The notes below the pieces were generated by a model. It searched no databases. It worked only from the letters and a program-made list of their open reading frames with translations, and was not told the origin of the DNA. The translations under genes were made by a program, and so were the position numbers. From Gammaproteobacteria bacterium 45_16_T64 (GTDB lineage Bacteria; Pseudomonadota; Gammaproteobacteria; Pseudomonadales; Ketobacteraceae), in contig MABD01000017.1 of the NCBI GenBank assembly GCA_002162955.1, forward strand, positions 30,943-94,942: a stretch of 64,000 bases of DNA. The letters are read 5' to 3'. Positions 53,862 through 63,934 of the stretch are shown one piece after another (the stretch's first letter is position 1; every line of letters begins with the position of its first letter).

Positions 53862-54041
53862 TCATTTTGATTCATAACCCTTTAACTTCTTTTTAAGTGC
53901 CTTATTCTCAAACGCTAGGCCAATTAGTACTGCGCTATTGAGCACTAAGGCTCCATTCTCACCTGCGGTATACCAAAATATAGCAGCTCCAGACGCTGCT
54001 ATAAGGCCGCAAACTAGCAGCCATATTCTATCCATAACCAT
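53862..54041 (-). CDS. Small two-helix membrane protein (59 aa)
   Basis: A 59-codon gene, starting MVMDRIWLLVCGLIAASGAA. Two hydrophobic segments (residues about 5-23 and 31-44) are followed by a basic coiled tail (KALKKKLKG). AAGGAAG lies 7 nt before the ATG. The gene falls between the 219-aa protein and the exonuclease on the same strand. No family recognised; the design resembles small bacterial inner-membrane proteins. Confidence 0.65.
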   Translation of the reverse strand: MVMDRIWLLVCGLIAASGAAIFWYTAGENGALVLNSAVLIGLAFENKALKKKLKGYESK

Positions 54042-54096
54042 TTACATTCTTCCTTAGATAGCTAATTCTTTCGTCACATTAAGGGCTTTGTGCTAA

Positions 54097-54756
54097 TTAC
54101 CAGCCGTCAGGGTCAGTATCCCATATCCCATCAGATACCGGCCTTTGCACAACATTCTCTACCATCGTCATCAGCATGTGGTTTGTATCAACACCAGCAT
54201 TCACCCAACTCTCCTCTAAAGCGCCAAGAGAGAACTTCATAAAACCATAGAGATGAAATCGCCAGCGATGTTCTTCGAATACAAATATCATTGGCTCTGG
54301 ATAGATCATATTCTCAATCGAAAAAGTGATCTTCGCCATGTATTCGCTATGTTCAACAGACTTCAGCACTACCTTATCTAAAGCATGAATAGATATCGCG
54401 CCTTGAGAGACCATATTGATAAAAATGTCCTTTGCATCGGCTGATTCAAGGACTTCAAAACCTTGGGTTCCTCTCATTAATAGTGCATACATTCGAACGA
54501 TAAAAGGTACTTCTAGTAATTGCTTTCGATTTCCGTAAAGTGCCAACTCTCTTGCTTTCTCAAAAAATCGTAGGGTTTTAGAAGCCATTAAGTCAGCAGC
54601 CAATTGACCATCGCTGTATCTTACTGCTTCTCGATATGACTCATAGCTATCGACTATTTGGTTTTTTCTTTCCTCATTAGCGTATGAGCCACTTGGGAAC
54701 GCTATAATCAGAACACCTAAGACAAAACCTCTTAACCCATCAGTCACAAAATCCAT
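54097..54756 (-). CDS. Exported hypothetical protein
   Basis: A 219-aa protein with a hydrophobic N-terminus (GLRGFVLGVLIIAFPSGSYA) that should act as a signal peptide with cleavage before NEERK. The mature part is mixed alpha/beta: VDSYESYREAVRYSDGQLAA, then a region FSIENMIYPEPMIFVFEEHRWRFHLYG resembling the hydrophobic core of NTF2-like proteins (inference). It ends with an acidic GIWDTDPDGW. The 59-aa membrane protein gene follows 55 nt downstream. Function unknown. Confidence 0.65.
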   Translation of the reverse strand: MDFVTDGLRGFVLGVLIIAFPSGSYANEERKNQIVDSYESYREAVRYSDGQLAADLMASKTLRFFEKARELALYGNRKQLLEVPFIVRMYALLMRGTQGFEVLESADAKDIFINMVSQGAISIHALDKVVLKSVEHSEYMAKITFSIENMIYPEPMIFVFEEHRWRFHLYGFMKFSLGALEESWVNAGVDTNHMLMTMVENVVQRPVSDGIWDTDPDGW

Positions 54757-55068
54757 TTCAGCTAAATCCTATTTACGTCCATTTATTAACAATTGAGCGG
54801 CACAAAATCGCCACGACTTCTTTATCTAACGTCCCTTTCATCGTACCGATTGCGAGACACGCTATCATAGGGCTTACTTAGTAGCAACACTACCAGTCCC
54901 AGGCAACGTGGGGAAGCATACACTGAGAGGAATAAGGCCCTACTCAGGCATTTGAGCAATGTTGTATATTTTATGTCATCATATATTATTACGCGGAAAC
55001 AAATTGAGCACTTTACAGGTGTTACCTGAAAAGACATTGAACTTGCCACAAAAGCCTAAATAAACGTA
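54757..55068. other. Intergenic stretch before rsmE
   Basis: About 310 nt between divergent genes, expected to carry promoters for rsmE and the exported protein. A 75-codon minus-strand frame here is Ser/Leu/Cys-rich with no ribosome site and is not believed. No repeat or RNA gene seen. Confidence 0.35.
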
Positions 55069-55800
55069 ATGAAGAATCCTCGAATATATCAATCTGCTGA
55101 GTTGGTACTACACCAACACTTAACCCTAGACGACAATGGAAGTCGTCATATTGGTAAGGTGCTGCGCATGCTGGCCGGCGACAGCCTGCGTGTGTTCAAT
55201 AGTACAGGGGGCGAGTTTCAAGCTACGATTACCGAAGTATCAAAAAAACAGGTTCAAGTATCTCTCGATAGTTTTACAGAGGAGAGCAACGCATCACCTC
55301 TGCGTATTCATCTTGCGCAGGTCATGTCAAAAGGTGATCGCATGGATTACGCCATTCAAAAAGCGGTTGAGTTGGGCGTGCATTCAATTACACCCCTTAC
55401 AAGTATTCGCTGCGAGGTTAAACTAAACCCGCAGCGCATGGAAAAGCGAACATTACAATGGCAGCAGCAGATAATCAGTGCCAGCGAACAATGTGGACTC
55501 AATATTGTCCCAGCCATTCTCCCTTGTGCTTCTTTGGCATCATTCTGTGAACATGCAAAACATGAGAAAAAAATCATTCTTCATCCCGGCCCCCATAAGA
55601 GTCAGGATTATTTTTGCCAAGCGGCTCCTATGGACGTTTGCGTACTCGTAGGACCAGAGGGCGGATTAGAAGAGCAAGAAATAGAGATCGCTAAACAGCA
55701 TGGTTTTGACTGTTTGACCTTAGGACCGAGGGTGTTTCGTACAGAAACCGCCCCTGTGGCAATGTTAACGTTACTACAACATTATTGGGGCGATTTATAA
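55069..55800 (+). CDS. rsmE: 16S rRNA (uracil1498-N3)-methyltransferase
   Basis: A 243-aa SPOUT methyltransferase. The N-terminal PUA-like part reads HLTLDDNGSRHIGKVLRM. The SPOUT knot has LAQVMSKGDRMDYAIQKAVELG, VLVGPEGGLEEQEIEIAKQ and LGPRVFRTETAPVAMLTLL. It methylates N3 of U1498 in the 30S subunit with S-adenosylmethionine. In related genomes rsmE sits near the pil-chp cluster, as here. It is convergent with the CheW-like gene, with 12 nt between. Confidence 0.96.
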   Translation: MKNPRIYQSAELVLHQHLTLDDNGSRHIGKVLRMLAGDSLRVFNSTGGEFQATITEVSKKQVQVSLDSFTEESNASPLRIHLAQVMSKGDRMDYAIQKAVELGVHSITPLTSIRCEVKLNPQRMEKRTLQWQQQIISASEQCGLNIVPAILPCASLASFCEHAKHEKKIILHPGPHKSQDYFCQAAPMDVCVLVGPEGGLEEQEIEIAKQHGFDCLTLGPRVFRTETAPVAMLTLLQHYWGDL

Positions 55801-55812
55801 AAATTGCGACTG

Positions 55813-56262
55813 CTATAAGGATTCGAGCTGTTTTTCCACATAATCTAGATCAGGGATCATTGCTCTTTCCCCACTGACCAATACGTTCATATCATAGGCA
55901 GGTTCGCTCAATTGCTCTTCTCCACTTACCTCTTCACCATACACACGAATCAACCGAGGAAGCCCCTGAACGGAAATAGCATAAAAATCATGCTTGGAAC
56001 CACCAATACCATTCAGCACAGCAATTCGTTGACCGGAATAAGCTTCATCAACATCGGTATCGTTCATCAATTCTAACGACACTAGCGGCACTTCAGTTTC
56101 CCGCCAACTCACCTGCCCCAAATACCACTCGGGAGAATTTTCTTGTTTATCTGGCTCAATCCAAGGTACGATTTCCGCCACAGAAACGTTAGGCAATAAC
56201 ATAGGCCGCCCTACCATAGGGATTAACAAACTTGCGACTTCGTCCGGAATTTTATCTACCAT
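55813..56262 (-). CDS. chpC: CheW-domain protein of the Pil-Chp system (ChpC-like)
   Basis: A 149-aa protein made of one CheW domain: RPMLLPNVSVAEIVPW, WYLGQVSWRETEVPLVSLE and a FYAISVQGLPRLIRV strand. It should couple the chemoreceptor to the ChpA kinase. It follows the CheB-like gene by 41 nt and completes chpA-chpB-chpC on the minus strand. No enzymatic residues are expected. In P. aeruginosa ChpC is an accessory adaptor for twitching-motility responses. Confidence 0.85.
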   Translation of the reverse strand: MVDKIPDEVASLLIPMVGRPMLLPNVSVAEIVPWIEPDKQENSPEWYLGQVSWRETEVPLVSLELMNDTDVDEAYSGQRIAVLNGIGGSKHDFYAISVQGLPRLIRVYGEEVSGEEQLSEPAYDMNVLVSGERAMIPDLDYVEKQLESL

Positions 56263-56303
56263 AACTTTTCTCGTCTTTTGCCTAATGCGTAAATTTACCG
56301 ACG

Positions 56304-57377
56304 TTACTGCTGCTCAGCACGCTTTGAAAATCGAAAACTCTTTATATGTTCAACCAAATATTCAGCCAGCCCTCGGGGAGAACCGCTAAACGTAACGCAG
56401 CCTGTCGCTCTAGCGGAATCTGGCATGCTGCTATTTGCACAAGTATCGGCCGTCTGAGCCCAGACTTCCACACCTAATTCATGCATTTTTGGCCCTGCAA
56501 TCGCCCCATCATTTCCCATACCGCTAAATAAGATAGCGCCAGTACGAGCACCTAAATTATCCACCGTGGAATTCATCACCTGATCTATTGACGGAGAATA
56601 AGGGCCATCCCAATCTCCACCATGTAAATTCACAGTGCTATCACGAGTGATCGTCATCACTTGCTCAACCGGTGCAATGACCACTTGCCCATGGGAAAGT
56701 ACCTGGCCTTGTAGAGGGTCAACAAAAGAAAAATGACTATGTCGTCCCCACACTTGCGCTAATACCTTCTGAAATCCAACATCAATATGCTGCGCAATGA
56801 TAAACGCTATCGGTAATCCATCAGGCAATGCATCTAAAAACTCTTTAACTGCTGCGGGCCCGCCAAGAGAAGCACCGATCACCCAAATATACTCAGCAGG
56901 TACGCCAGCATTAACGGTTCCATGTAGCTCTGGCGGTAGAACCAGCACTTCATGATCAACAGATTTATTCTCAAATGAAGCCAGTGTTACCGGCTCAGCT
57001 TGAATAGCCGGCTTACCGACAATATCAATGATTTTGGTATAGATCCTACGTTCCCAGCGGGGATATTTTGGATCATTAGCAGGCGGAGCGTATCCATCAC
57101 CAATCAATACAGGGCAGATCGCTTCTTCATATATAAGCGCAACAAAATCTGCCCATTTGTCCTCATCTTCAATCTCAATCCACCATAAATCGATGGTACT
57201 GGTATGTATTTGTTCCGTATTAACACGCTCAGGCGAGAGTGATATCCCTACCTCATATCCTGCAGATTCGATGGTTTTACACAGTATATGACGCTGTAAC
57301 GTCGAATCTGCAATAACCCCTAAGCGAGGGTTATTGCGCTGATCTTGGATACTTTGATCATCAGTAGACAGAGGCAT
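56304..57377 (-). CDS. chpB: CheB-type methylesterase of the Pil-Chp system (ChpB-like)
   Basis: A 357-aa protein. Residues 15-120 are a receiver-like domain without the usual phospho-Asp cluster (DLWWIEIED), so phosphorylation control is doubtful. Residues about 165-350 are the methylesterase with Ser in VIGASLGGPAA, His in IIAQHIDVGFQ and Asp in FSGMGNDGAIAG. It should demethylate glutamates of the PilJ-type receptor. Its ATG lies 1 nt after the chpA stop, so translation is likely coupled. Confidence 0.92.
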   Translation of the reverse strand: MPLSTDDQSIQDQRNNPRLGVIADSTLQRHILCKTIESAGYEVGISLSPERVNTEQIHTSTIDLWWIEIEDEDKWADFVALIYEEAICPVLIGDGYAPPANDPKYPRWERRIYTKIIDIVGKPAIQAEPVTLASFENKSVDHEVLVLPPELHGTVNAGVPAEYIWVIGASLGGPAAVKEFLDALPDGLPIAFIIAQHIDVGFQKVLAQVWGRHSHFSFVDPLQGQVLSHGQVVIAPVEQVMTITRDSTVNLHGGDWDGPYSPSIDQVMNSTVDNLGARTGAILFSGMGNDGAIAGPKMHELGVEVWAQTADTCANSSMPDSARATGCVTFSGSPRGLAEYLVEHIKSFRFSKRAEQQ

Positions 57378-57378
57378 T

Positions 57379-60300
57379 TTATTGAGGACGCTTCACCAAG
57401 GCTTCAATTTCTTTTAGCAACACCGTTTCTTGGTAGGGCTTACCCATATACCCATTAACACCAATGCTCACGGCTCGCTCTCGGTGTTTTTCACCGGTAC
57501 GAGACGTAATCATGATAATCGGCGTATCTTTAAGGCGCTCATCATGACGCACCAAGGTTGCAACTTCAAAACCATCCATACGTGGCATTTCGATATCCAA
57601 CAACATGATATCCGGTTTGATATCTTGTAACTGAGTAATCGCATCAACCCCGTCTTTTGCGGTTACCACATCAAAACCGTGGCGCTCCAACAAGCGAGTA
57701 GTTACCTTTCTCACCGTAACGGAGTCATCAATAACCATAACCGTTGGTGTGCTATCGACTGGGACCTCTTCGACAACCTCTTTTTTACCATCAATGCTGA
57801 GTTGCGCATGATCCGCTCGAATCATCGCATTAAGATCGAGAATGATTACAACACTACCATCACCAAGAATAGTCGCACCTGATATACCACTCACCGCACT
57901 CAATTGTGGCCCTACTGACTTCACCACAATCTCACGAGAGCCCACCAAGGAGTCTACCTGTAACGCAACAGCATGATCACCACCACGCACTAGCAACACA
58001 GGCAGTGGCTTCACATGGCTTTGCAAATCTGGATGTTGTACCCCGTGTACATAACCGCCCAAATATCGCAGACGATAATTCTGTCCTGCATATTCAAAAT
58101 CGGGCGAGTCTGGCTGATAATATGCATCCAGCTCATAAGGGCTTACCCGTACAATACCTTCAATATTATTCAATGGAATCGCATAGGCATCTTCGCCCAC
58201 CCGAACCATCAAGGCTCTATTCACCGATACCGTAAATGGCAAGCGCACGGTGAATTGAGAACCGGCTTGAGGCGCGGAATGAATTTTTAACGTGCCACCC
58301 AGTTGCTTTATTTCACTATGCACCACATCCATTCCTACACCACGACCAGAAATTTGCGTCACTTTTTCAGCAGTACTAAACCCTGCCTTAAAGATAAACT
58401 GCATAATTTCTTTTTCACTCAGTGGTGCATTGGCCTTCATTAGGCCACGTTCGATAGCACGAGATTTAACAGCTTCAAGATTAATACCTTTACCGTCATC
58501 AATAAGGCGTAACACGACGTCACCACCCTCTCGCGCAAGATGTATTGTAATACGACCCGTTTCTTCCTTGCCCAGCGCTTTTCTTTCTGCCGGTGTCTCT
58601 AGTCCATGATCCACAGCATTACGAATCATATGCTCCAATGGCGAAATCATTCGATCCATTACAGTTCGATCCATTTCACCTTCAGCACCAATAACTTCGA
58701 GTTCCGCTTTTTTACCCACTTCACCTGCGATCTGTCGAACGATCCGGCGCATTCTAGGCACTAAGCGAGAAAAAGGTACCATGCGCGTTCGCATTAGTCC
58801 TTCCTGTAACTCTGAGTTAACTCTGGCCTGTTGTTGCAGTAACGTTTCAGTATCTCTTGCTCGATCCAATAATGAATCTTTAAGATCCATCAAATCGCTC
58901 GCGGTTTCAGATAACGAACGAGACAATTGGTGCAACGTTGAATATCGATCCATTTCCAATGGATCAAAATCGACATAATCATCAGTATCGCCGCTCTGCT
59001 GATGGCCATAGAGAATCTGTGCTTCTGTTTCAATATCCAAACGACGTAGCAATTCTCTCGCTCTATCGATGGCCATGCCGATATCTTCAATCTCATAGGA
59101 GAAGTCAGATAACTGTGTTTCTACTCGGCCGCGAATAATACTGGTTTCGCCAGACAGGTTTACCAGCTCCTCAATTAGGTCTGCAGATACCCTTACACTT
59201 TCACCACTACCTGCTTTTTCCGCTGATTCTCGTTTACCAAAACTGGTTGCTGGCATTGCATCAGGGATAATAATCGTTCCACCAGGCTCAGGCTGTGGCG
59301 TAATAGGAACAATATTGTCTTCACCAGCAGCAACGCCCCCCCGATCATCAGGTTCTTCAATAACCTCCTGTACACTCGCATCCGGCGCAGTAGCCTCTTC
59401 CAACAATTCTGAACCACGTTGTTGAACAATATCAATTTGTTCAATCAACTTATCTTGGTAGCTCTGAATCGTCTCCATGCTAGCGTCATCAAACCCTTCA
59501 CTTTCTCGCGCAATAAGAAATGACTCAAAATCGTGACTCAAATTCCCCAACAGAGATAATCCGGCTAAACGCGCGCCCCCTTTGAAGGTATGCAGCAATC
59601 GTTTTAGTTCTTCTACATGTTCGTTACTTTCTCGATCTTCTTGCAACGCATTGACAGAGGCATCCAAACCTTCAATCAAGTCAGTCGCTTCTTCCATGAA
59701 TACTTCGAGAATTTCAACATCAATTTCTTCACCTTCCTCATCAGAGCTAAGCGCTTCTAATGCATGCTCATCTCGTGGCACTTCCGGCTCATCGTTTGCC
59801 GCTTGAGGAACATCAACTACAGCACCAATCTCCGCGTCCGCAACACTGACATCTCCTGCCATGTAAGCTTCAACTTGCGCAATCAGGGCTATCGCTGGCG
59901 TTAACTTACTGCCATTTTGCAGTCCCTCAACCATAACCGCCAAGGTATCATGGCATTCATTTAAGATGGTGAATAAACTCGGTACAGCGACAAATTTCTT
60001 CTCGCACAAGCCTTCATAAAGATTTTCCAAATGATGCGCTAGATCCCCTATTTCAGTCATATCTGACATGCGCGCGCCACCTTTCAAGGTATGCAAATCA
60101 CGTTGCAACGCACCAACTTTATCTAGATTATCAGGCTCACTGCGCCAATCTTCCAACAGATTGGAAATTGATTCTACGATTTCCTCTGCCTCTTCTAAGA
60201 AGATCTCCACGAGCTCTGCATCGTAATCGTCCTCTTCAGTAACATCGACCACCGCAACTGGGGTTTCGTCTGTAGCTTCCAATTCTTCGAGTTCATCAAT

Positions 60301-63300
60301 TTCTTCATATTCAAGGGATCCACTCTCAGCTTCTGTATCAAATACAAACTCTGATGCTTCTTCCTCTTCGAGTGCAGCTTGCTCAACTTCAAATTCTTCT
60401 TCGACATTAGATGCATCGGCTATTTCTTCGATCACGTCTTCCACAGCCTCTGCAGCAGATTCATCAATATTTTCCGTTTCAGTAATTTGCCTAACCACCT
60501 CTGGCGCTTGATCAATAAGGCTTTGCAACTCACTTACCATCTGGTCCACACTGCTAGGCTTTTGACCAACCGCTATGCGATCCATCATTCCAATAAGGTG
60601 CTCATGCCCGCGGTGCGCGACTTCAAAAAACTCTGCCGTAGGTGTCAGCATACCTTCAGAGGTTGCGTTATACGCTTCTTCCAAAGCCATACACAAAGCG
60701 ACAACATCATTGAGTTGCGCTGCACTTGCGCTACGGGAAAGAATCCGAAGTTCCCGACGCAAATTATCCAATTTATCACCAAGCACTGGATTCTGTTCCC
60801 ACTGATCCAGAACATCTGCTGCATCAAGGATTAGGTCAGTACCCTCAGCAAGGAAGATTGAAACCAATTGCGCATCTGGTGTCCCTACATCATCGGCGTT
60901 CTGCGCCTCTTCTGCATGAATGAGCTTACGCTCCCTCAGCTCTGATGCGTAAGCCAAAAATGCTTCCGTACCTTCTATTTCTGTGGTGGGCGTCGAACTT
61001 AGTTGCTCAACCCCAAGATCGATAAGATTCACTGCCGCGGCTAGGAATTCGCCTATTTCATTATCCGATTCCAATCCTTGTAAATGACATTCCTTGATGA
61101 ATTTTTCTGTCGGTGAAGCAAGATCCGCAATCACGTGAATACCCGCCATATGAGCACTACCCTTTAAGGTGTGCAAGGCACGTAATAACGCGCTGGAAAA
61201 AGCTTGAGGCTTTTGCGCCGACGAATCTAAGAACTCCCGAACCACCGCTAAGTGAGAACGAGCCTCTTGGCTGAATATATCGAGCAATACAGGATCAATA
61301 CCATCAAGCCCAACAAGTGCCGGTTCTGCTTCCTCTATGTCGTCAACACTATCACTATTATCAATGAGATCGATTGGCTCCATTGTATCCATCGCAGACA
61401 ACGGTTCGATATCGTCCGTAGGTGCAATTTCCTCAATAACAGCGAATTCTTCTTCGGAAGCAAGTTCCTCTTCAACAATCGGCTCTTCTTCAACAGGCTC
61501 TTCAACAACAACAGGTTCTTCAGTAATGTACAGATTTGCAGGTATCGGTGGCGCATCTTCCCCTTTAGCCAATGCCGTTGCAACTGCCGCTAAGGCATCA
61601 ATATTAAGAGTCGGCGTCCTACGCGCTTCAAAATCTTTTACCAACTCAGGCACAACGGACGTAACAGTTTCCATAATCGCAAACACACTGTCACTGGCCT
61701 CAATATTGCCATCAATCACTCGGTTAAGCATATTCTCAACAGACCAACCAAGATCACCTATAGCCAATGCCCCCACCATACGGCCACTACCTTTTAGCGT
61801 ATGGTATGCACGACGAACTTCCGATCTAGCATCATCATTATTTAAATCGGCTTTCCACTTAGGCGTAAACTCTTCGATTGCCTCAAGTACTTCAGCAGCC
61901 TCTTCGATAAAGATCTCGATGACTTCTTCGTCAATCAAATCATCATCGTCATCTTCTACCACGTCTTGCTCCTGTTGAGATTCTGAATGGTCGGTAACTA
62001 CATCAGGTTCACTCACCGTTGGTGCTAACACCGGTATATTTGCAACATCGGGAGTATCTTCTTGTTCTTCAATCGTCGTTTCAAGTTCATTTGACGGAGC
62101 GAACGAGTCTTCTCGTTCGTCTGCTACCTGAGACAACTCAGGGATCTCAATCTCCGGTACATCAGCCTCAAAATCGACTTGCTCTAAAGTAACGAGCTGT
62201 TCTTCATCAGGGACCACAAAGGTATCTTCACGTTCAACCGGATACCCGAGTTCTGCAACAGCATCTTCCGCTATCGACAAAATATCTTCGTCGCCGGGAA
62301 ATTGTTCACCTAACCGCTCAAGATAATATTCAATGCTAGTAATTGCATCAGCAAGAGTGTCCAGTATTTTCCAGTCGGGCTGGGTTCCAGTATCGATCAA
62401 ATCATTTTGGATATAATCAACACAACTTTGCAATAACGCAGCGGGGTGATTCAGTGGCACCATTGCTAAGCCGCCACGAACACTATGTAGAATTTCGGGA
62501 ACGGCCTCTAAGTAGTCGCTGTTGTAATTGGAACCAATGTATTCCGTAATCGCGTCTTTCGCACTTTCTAATCCTGCCCTAGATTCTTCAATGACAGCAG
62601 AACGTGCCTTATGAACATGCTCAGGAGAAACATAATTGTCACTATCGCTTCTACCGCTATCCGCGCTCATGCTCGCTCGCGCACCATCTTCTGCAATTCC
62701 TTGCAGAGTCGCTTCGACATAAAGCAGCGCACCTGCAACATCCATAAACGTATTGTCATCGGGCATAAAACCAGATTCAACGACCCGCCCAATAACATCA
62801 ATTTGCTCTAAAATAACTCGCCGTGGATTTCCAATACCCAATACGCCGAGTGTATCCGCAACCTGTTTTAAATTGGGTACCAGCGGTTTGAGACCATCAA
62901 TATCTTGGGATTGCCCTCGTAAAAAAATATCGAGGTTTTCTTTGACAATAACCATCTCTTCTAACAGTGCCCGCACTACAGATACAATTGCTTCCTTATC
63001 TGGCCCTGCCAATTGCTGTCGCTCAACATCAATAAGATCGTCGCTAGGTAACGCTTCTTCCAAATGAAAAGCCTGTTTAACTTCTTTGACTTTGGGCGAG
63101 TCACCCTCACAACGAGCGACGTAGTACAGCAGGTTTTTCAACAATTCTGTCGGTACTGGCTCCATCCGATTAGCGCCAGATTCAATATTATCTTTGATTT
63201 GCCGATCCAATAAACCCAGTAACATTTTTACCGAGGTACCGAGTTCAATTGAGGAACGTGAGACACCTTCAACAACAGCTCCTCCCACCCACCAAAGCTG

Positions 63301-63933
63301 AGCCATTGGTGCATTGCTATATAGCTGTTCTAGTTTCGCTAACGATTTGGCTAAGTAGCCTAAATTAGTTGCCATATCCTGATTGCGAATTAGACCCACT
63401 AATGCAAACTGATACAGTTGACGTACTTTTTTGAGCAATTCGGGAAGTTTATTTATGACCTCATCGGAAATTTTTTCTTTCGGTGCCGCTGCTTGGCCTG
63501 ATTTCAAATTAGGTTTAAACAATGCCGTTTCAGAAAGTAAACTTTCTCCCCGAGCAGCACGTAGATCATTTAACAAGGGCAATATAACGACAGGCATATC
63601 ACGTTTGCCTGCTTTCACTCGATCTAGGTATGCTGGCAATTGCAACATTGCTCGCATCAAGACTTCTTGGGAATCATCGACATGAGCCGCCGTGCCATTT
63701 AACAACGCTTGCGCAAGATTTTCCATTTCTTCTGCAAGCAAAGCGGCACCGTAGAATTCGACCATTTGCAGCGTACCGTACACTTGGTGTAGGTGCGTTA
63801 GGCAAAATCGCATCCGCGTAGAATCTTCTGGGTTTTCTACATACGCTTCTAACGATTGCTGCGCCTGCTTGAGGGTTTCTTCTATTTCACCCTTGACCCA
63901 TTCTAGCGCTTGATAATCGTGACTTTCGGCCAT
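57379..63933 (-). CDS. chpA: Giant hybrid chemosensory kinase ChpA (multi-HPt CheA)
   Basis: A 2184-aa CheA-type kinase of the type IV pilus chemosensory system. Four clear HPt modules have histidines in YHTLKGSGRMVG (near 711), LHTLKGSAHMAG (near 919), LHTLKGGARMSD (near 1278) and LHTFKGGARLAG (near 1446), separated by Glu-rich linkers; further degenerate HPt-like units lie at the N-terminus and near 1075. The CheA dimerisation and ATPase region follows (HMIRNAVDHGLETPAER near 1770, GRGVGMDVV), then a CheW domain and a C-terminal receiver (LLDIEMPRMDG, Asp near 2114). GGGAG-type spacing gives a good start. It controls twitching or surface sensing. Confidence 0.95.
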   Translation of the reverse strand: MAESHDYQALEWVKGEIEETLKQAQQSLEAYVENPEDSTRMRFCLTHLHQVYGTLQMVEFYGAALLAEEMENLAQALLNGTAAHVDDSQEVLMRAMLQLPAYLDRVKAGKRDMPVVILPLLNDLRAARGESLLSETALFKPNLKSGQAAAPKEKISDEVINKLPELLKKVRQLYQFALVGLIRNQDMATNLGYLAKSLAKLEQLYSNAPMAQLWWVGGAVVEGVSRSSIELGTSVKMLLGLLDRQIKDNIESGANRMEPVPTELLKNLLYYVARCEGDSPKVKEVKQAFHLEEALPSDDLIDVERQQLAGPDKEAIVSVVRALLEEMVIVKENLDIFLRGQSQDIDGLKPLVPNLKQVADTLGVLGIGNPRRVILEQIDVIGRVVESGFMPDDNTFMDVAGALLYVEATLQGIAEDGARASMSADSGRSDSDNYVSPEHVHKARSAVIEESRAGLESAKDAITEYIGSNYNSDYLEAVPEILHSVRGGLAMVPLNHPAALLQSCVDYIQNDLIDTGTQPDWKILDTLADAITSIEYYLERLGEQFPGDEDILSIAEDAVAELGYPVEREDTFVVPDEEQLVTLEQVDFEADVPEIEIPELSQVADEREDSFAPSNELETTIEEQEDTPDVANIPVLAPTVSEPDVVTDHSESQQEQDVVEDDDDDLIDEEVIEIFIEEAAEVLEAIEEFTPKWKADLNNDDARSEVRRAYHTLKGSGRMVGALAIGDLGWSVENMLNRVIDGNIEASDSVFAIMETVTSVVPELVKDFEARRTPTLNIDALAAVATALAKGEDAPPIPANLYITEEPVVVEEPVEEEPIVEEELASEEEFAVIEEIAPTDDIEPLSAMDTMEPIDLIDNSDSVDDIEEAEPALVGLDGIDPVLLDIFSQEARSHLAVVREFLDSSAQKPQAFSSALLRALHTLKGSAHMAGIHVIADLASPTEKFIKECHLQGLESDNEIGEFLAAAVNLIDLGVEQLSSTPTTEIEGTEAFLAYASELRERKLIHAEEAQNADDVGTPDAQLVSIFLAEGTDLILDAADVLDQWEQNPVLGDKLDNLRRELRILSRSASAAQLNDVVALCMALEEAYNATSEGMLTPTAEFFEVAHRGHEHLIGMMDRIAVGQKPSSVDQMVSELQSLIDQAPEVVRQITETENIDESAAEAVEDVIEEIADASNVEEEFEVEQAALEEEEASEFVFDTEAESGSLEYEEIDELEELEATDETPVAVVDVTEEDDYDAELVEIFLEEAEEIVESISNLLEDWRSEPDNLDKVGALQRDLHTLKGGARMSDMTEIGDLAHHLENLYEGLCEKKFVAVPSLFTILNECHDTLAVMVEGLQNGSKLTPAIALIAQVEAYMAGDVSVADAEIGAVVDVPQAANDEPEVPRDEHALEALSSDEEGEEIDVEILEVFMEEATDLIEGLDASVNALQEDRESNEHVEELKRLLHTFKGGARLAGLSLLGNLSHDFESFLIARESEGFDDASMETIQSYQDKLIEQIDIVQQRGSELLEEATAPDASVQEVIEEPDDRGGVAAGEDNIVPITPQPEPGGTIIIPDAMPATSFGKRESAEKAGSGESVRVSADLIEELVNLSGETSIIRGRVETQLSDFSYEIEDIGMAIDRARELLRRLDIETEAQILYGHQQSGDTDDYVDFDPLEMDRYSTLHQLSRSLSETASDLMDLKDSLLDRARDTETLLQQQARVNSELQEGLMRTRMVPFSRLVPRMRRIVRQIAGEVGKKAELEVIGAEGEMDRTVMDRMISPLEHMIRNAVDHGLETPAERKALGKEETGRITIHLAREGGDVVLRLIDDGKGINLEAVKSRAIERGLMKANAPLSEKEIMQFIFKAGFSTAEKVTQISGRGVGMDVVHSEIKQLGGTLKIHSAPQAGSQFTVRLPFTVSVNRALMVRVGEDAYAIPLNNIEGIVRVSPYELDAYYQPDSPDFEYAGQNYRLRYLGGYVHGVQHPDLQSHVKPLPVLLVRGGDHAVALQVDSLVGSREIVVKSVGPQLSAVSGISGATILGDGSVVIILDLNAMIRADHAQLSIDGKKEVVEEVPVDSTPTVMVIDDSVTVRKVTTRLLERHGFDVVTAKDGVDAITQLQDIKPDIMLLDIEMPRMDGFEVATLVRHDERLKDTPIIMITSRTGEKHRERAVSIGVNGYMGKPYQETVLLKEIEALVKRPQ

Positions 63934-63934
63934 G

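Noticed and set aside
54822..55049. 75-codon minus-strand frame before rsmE
   Set aside because: Cys/Ser/Leu-rich with no ribosome site; occupies the likely rsmE promoter region.
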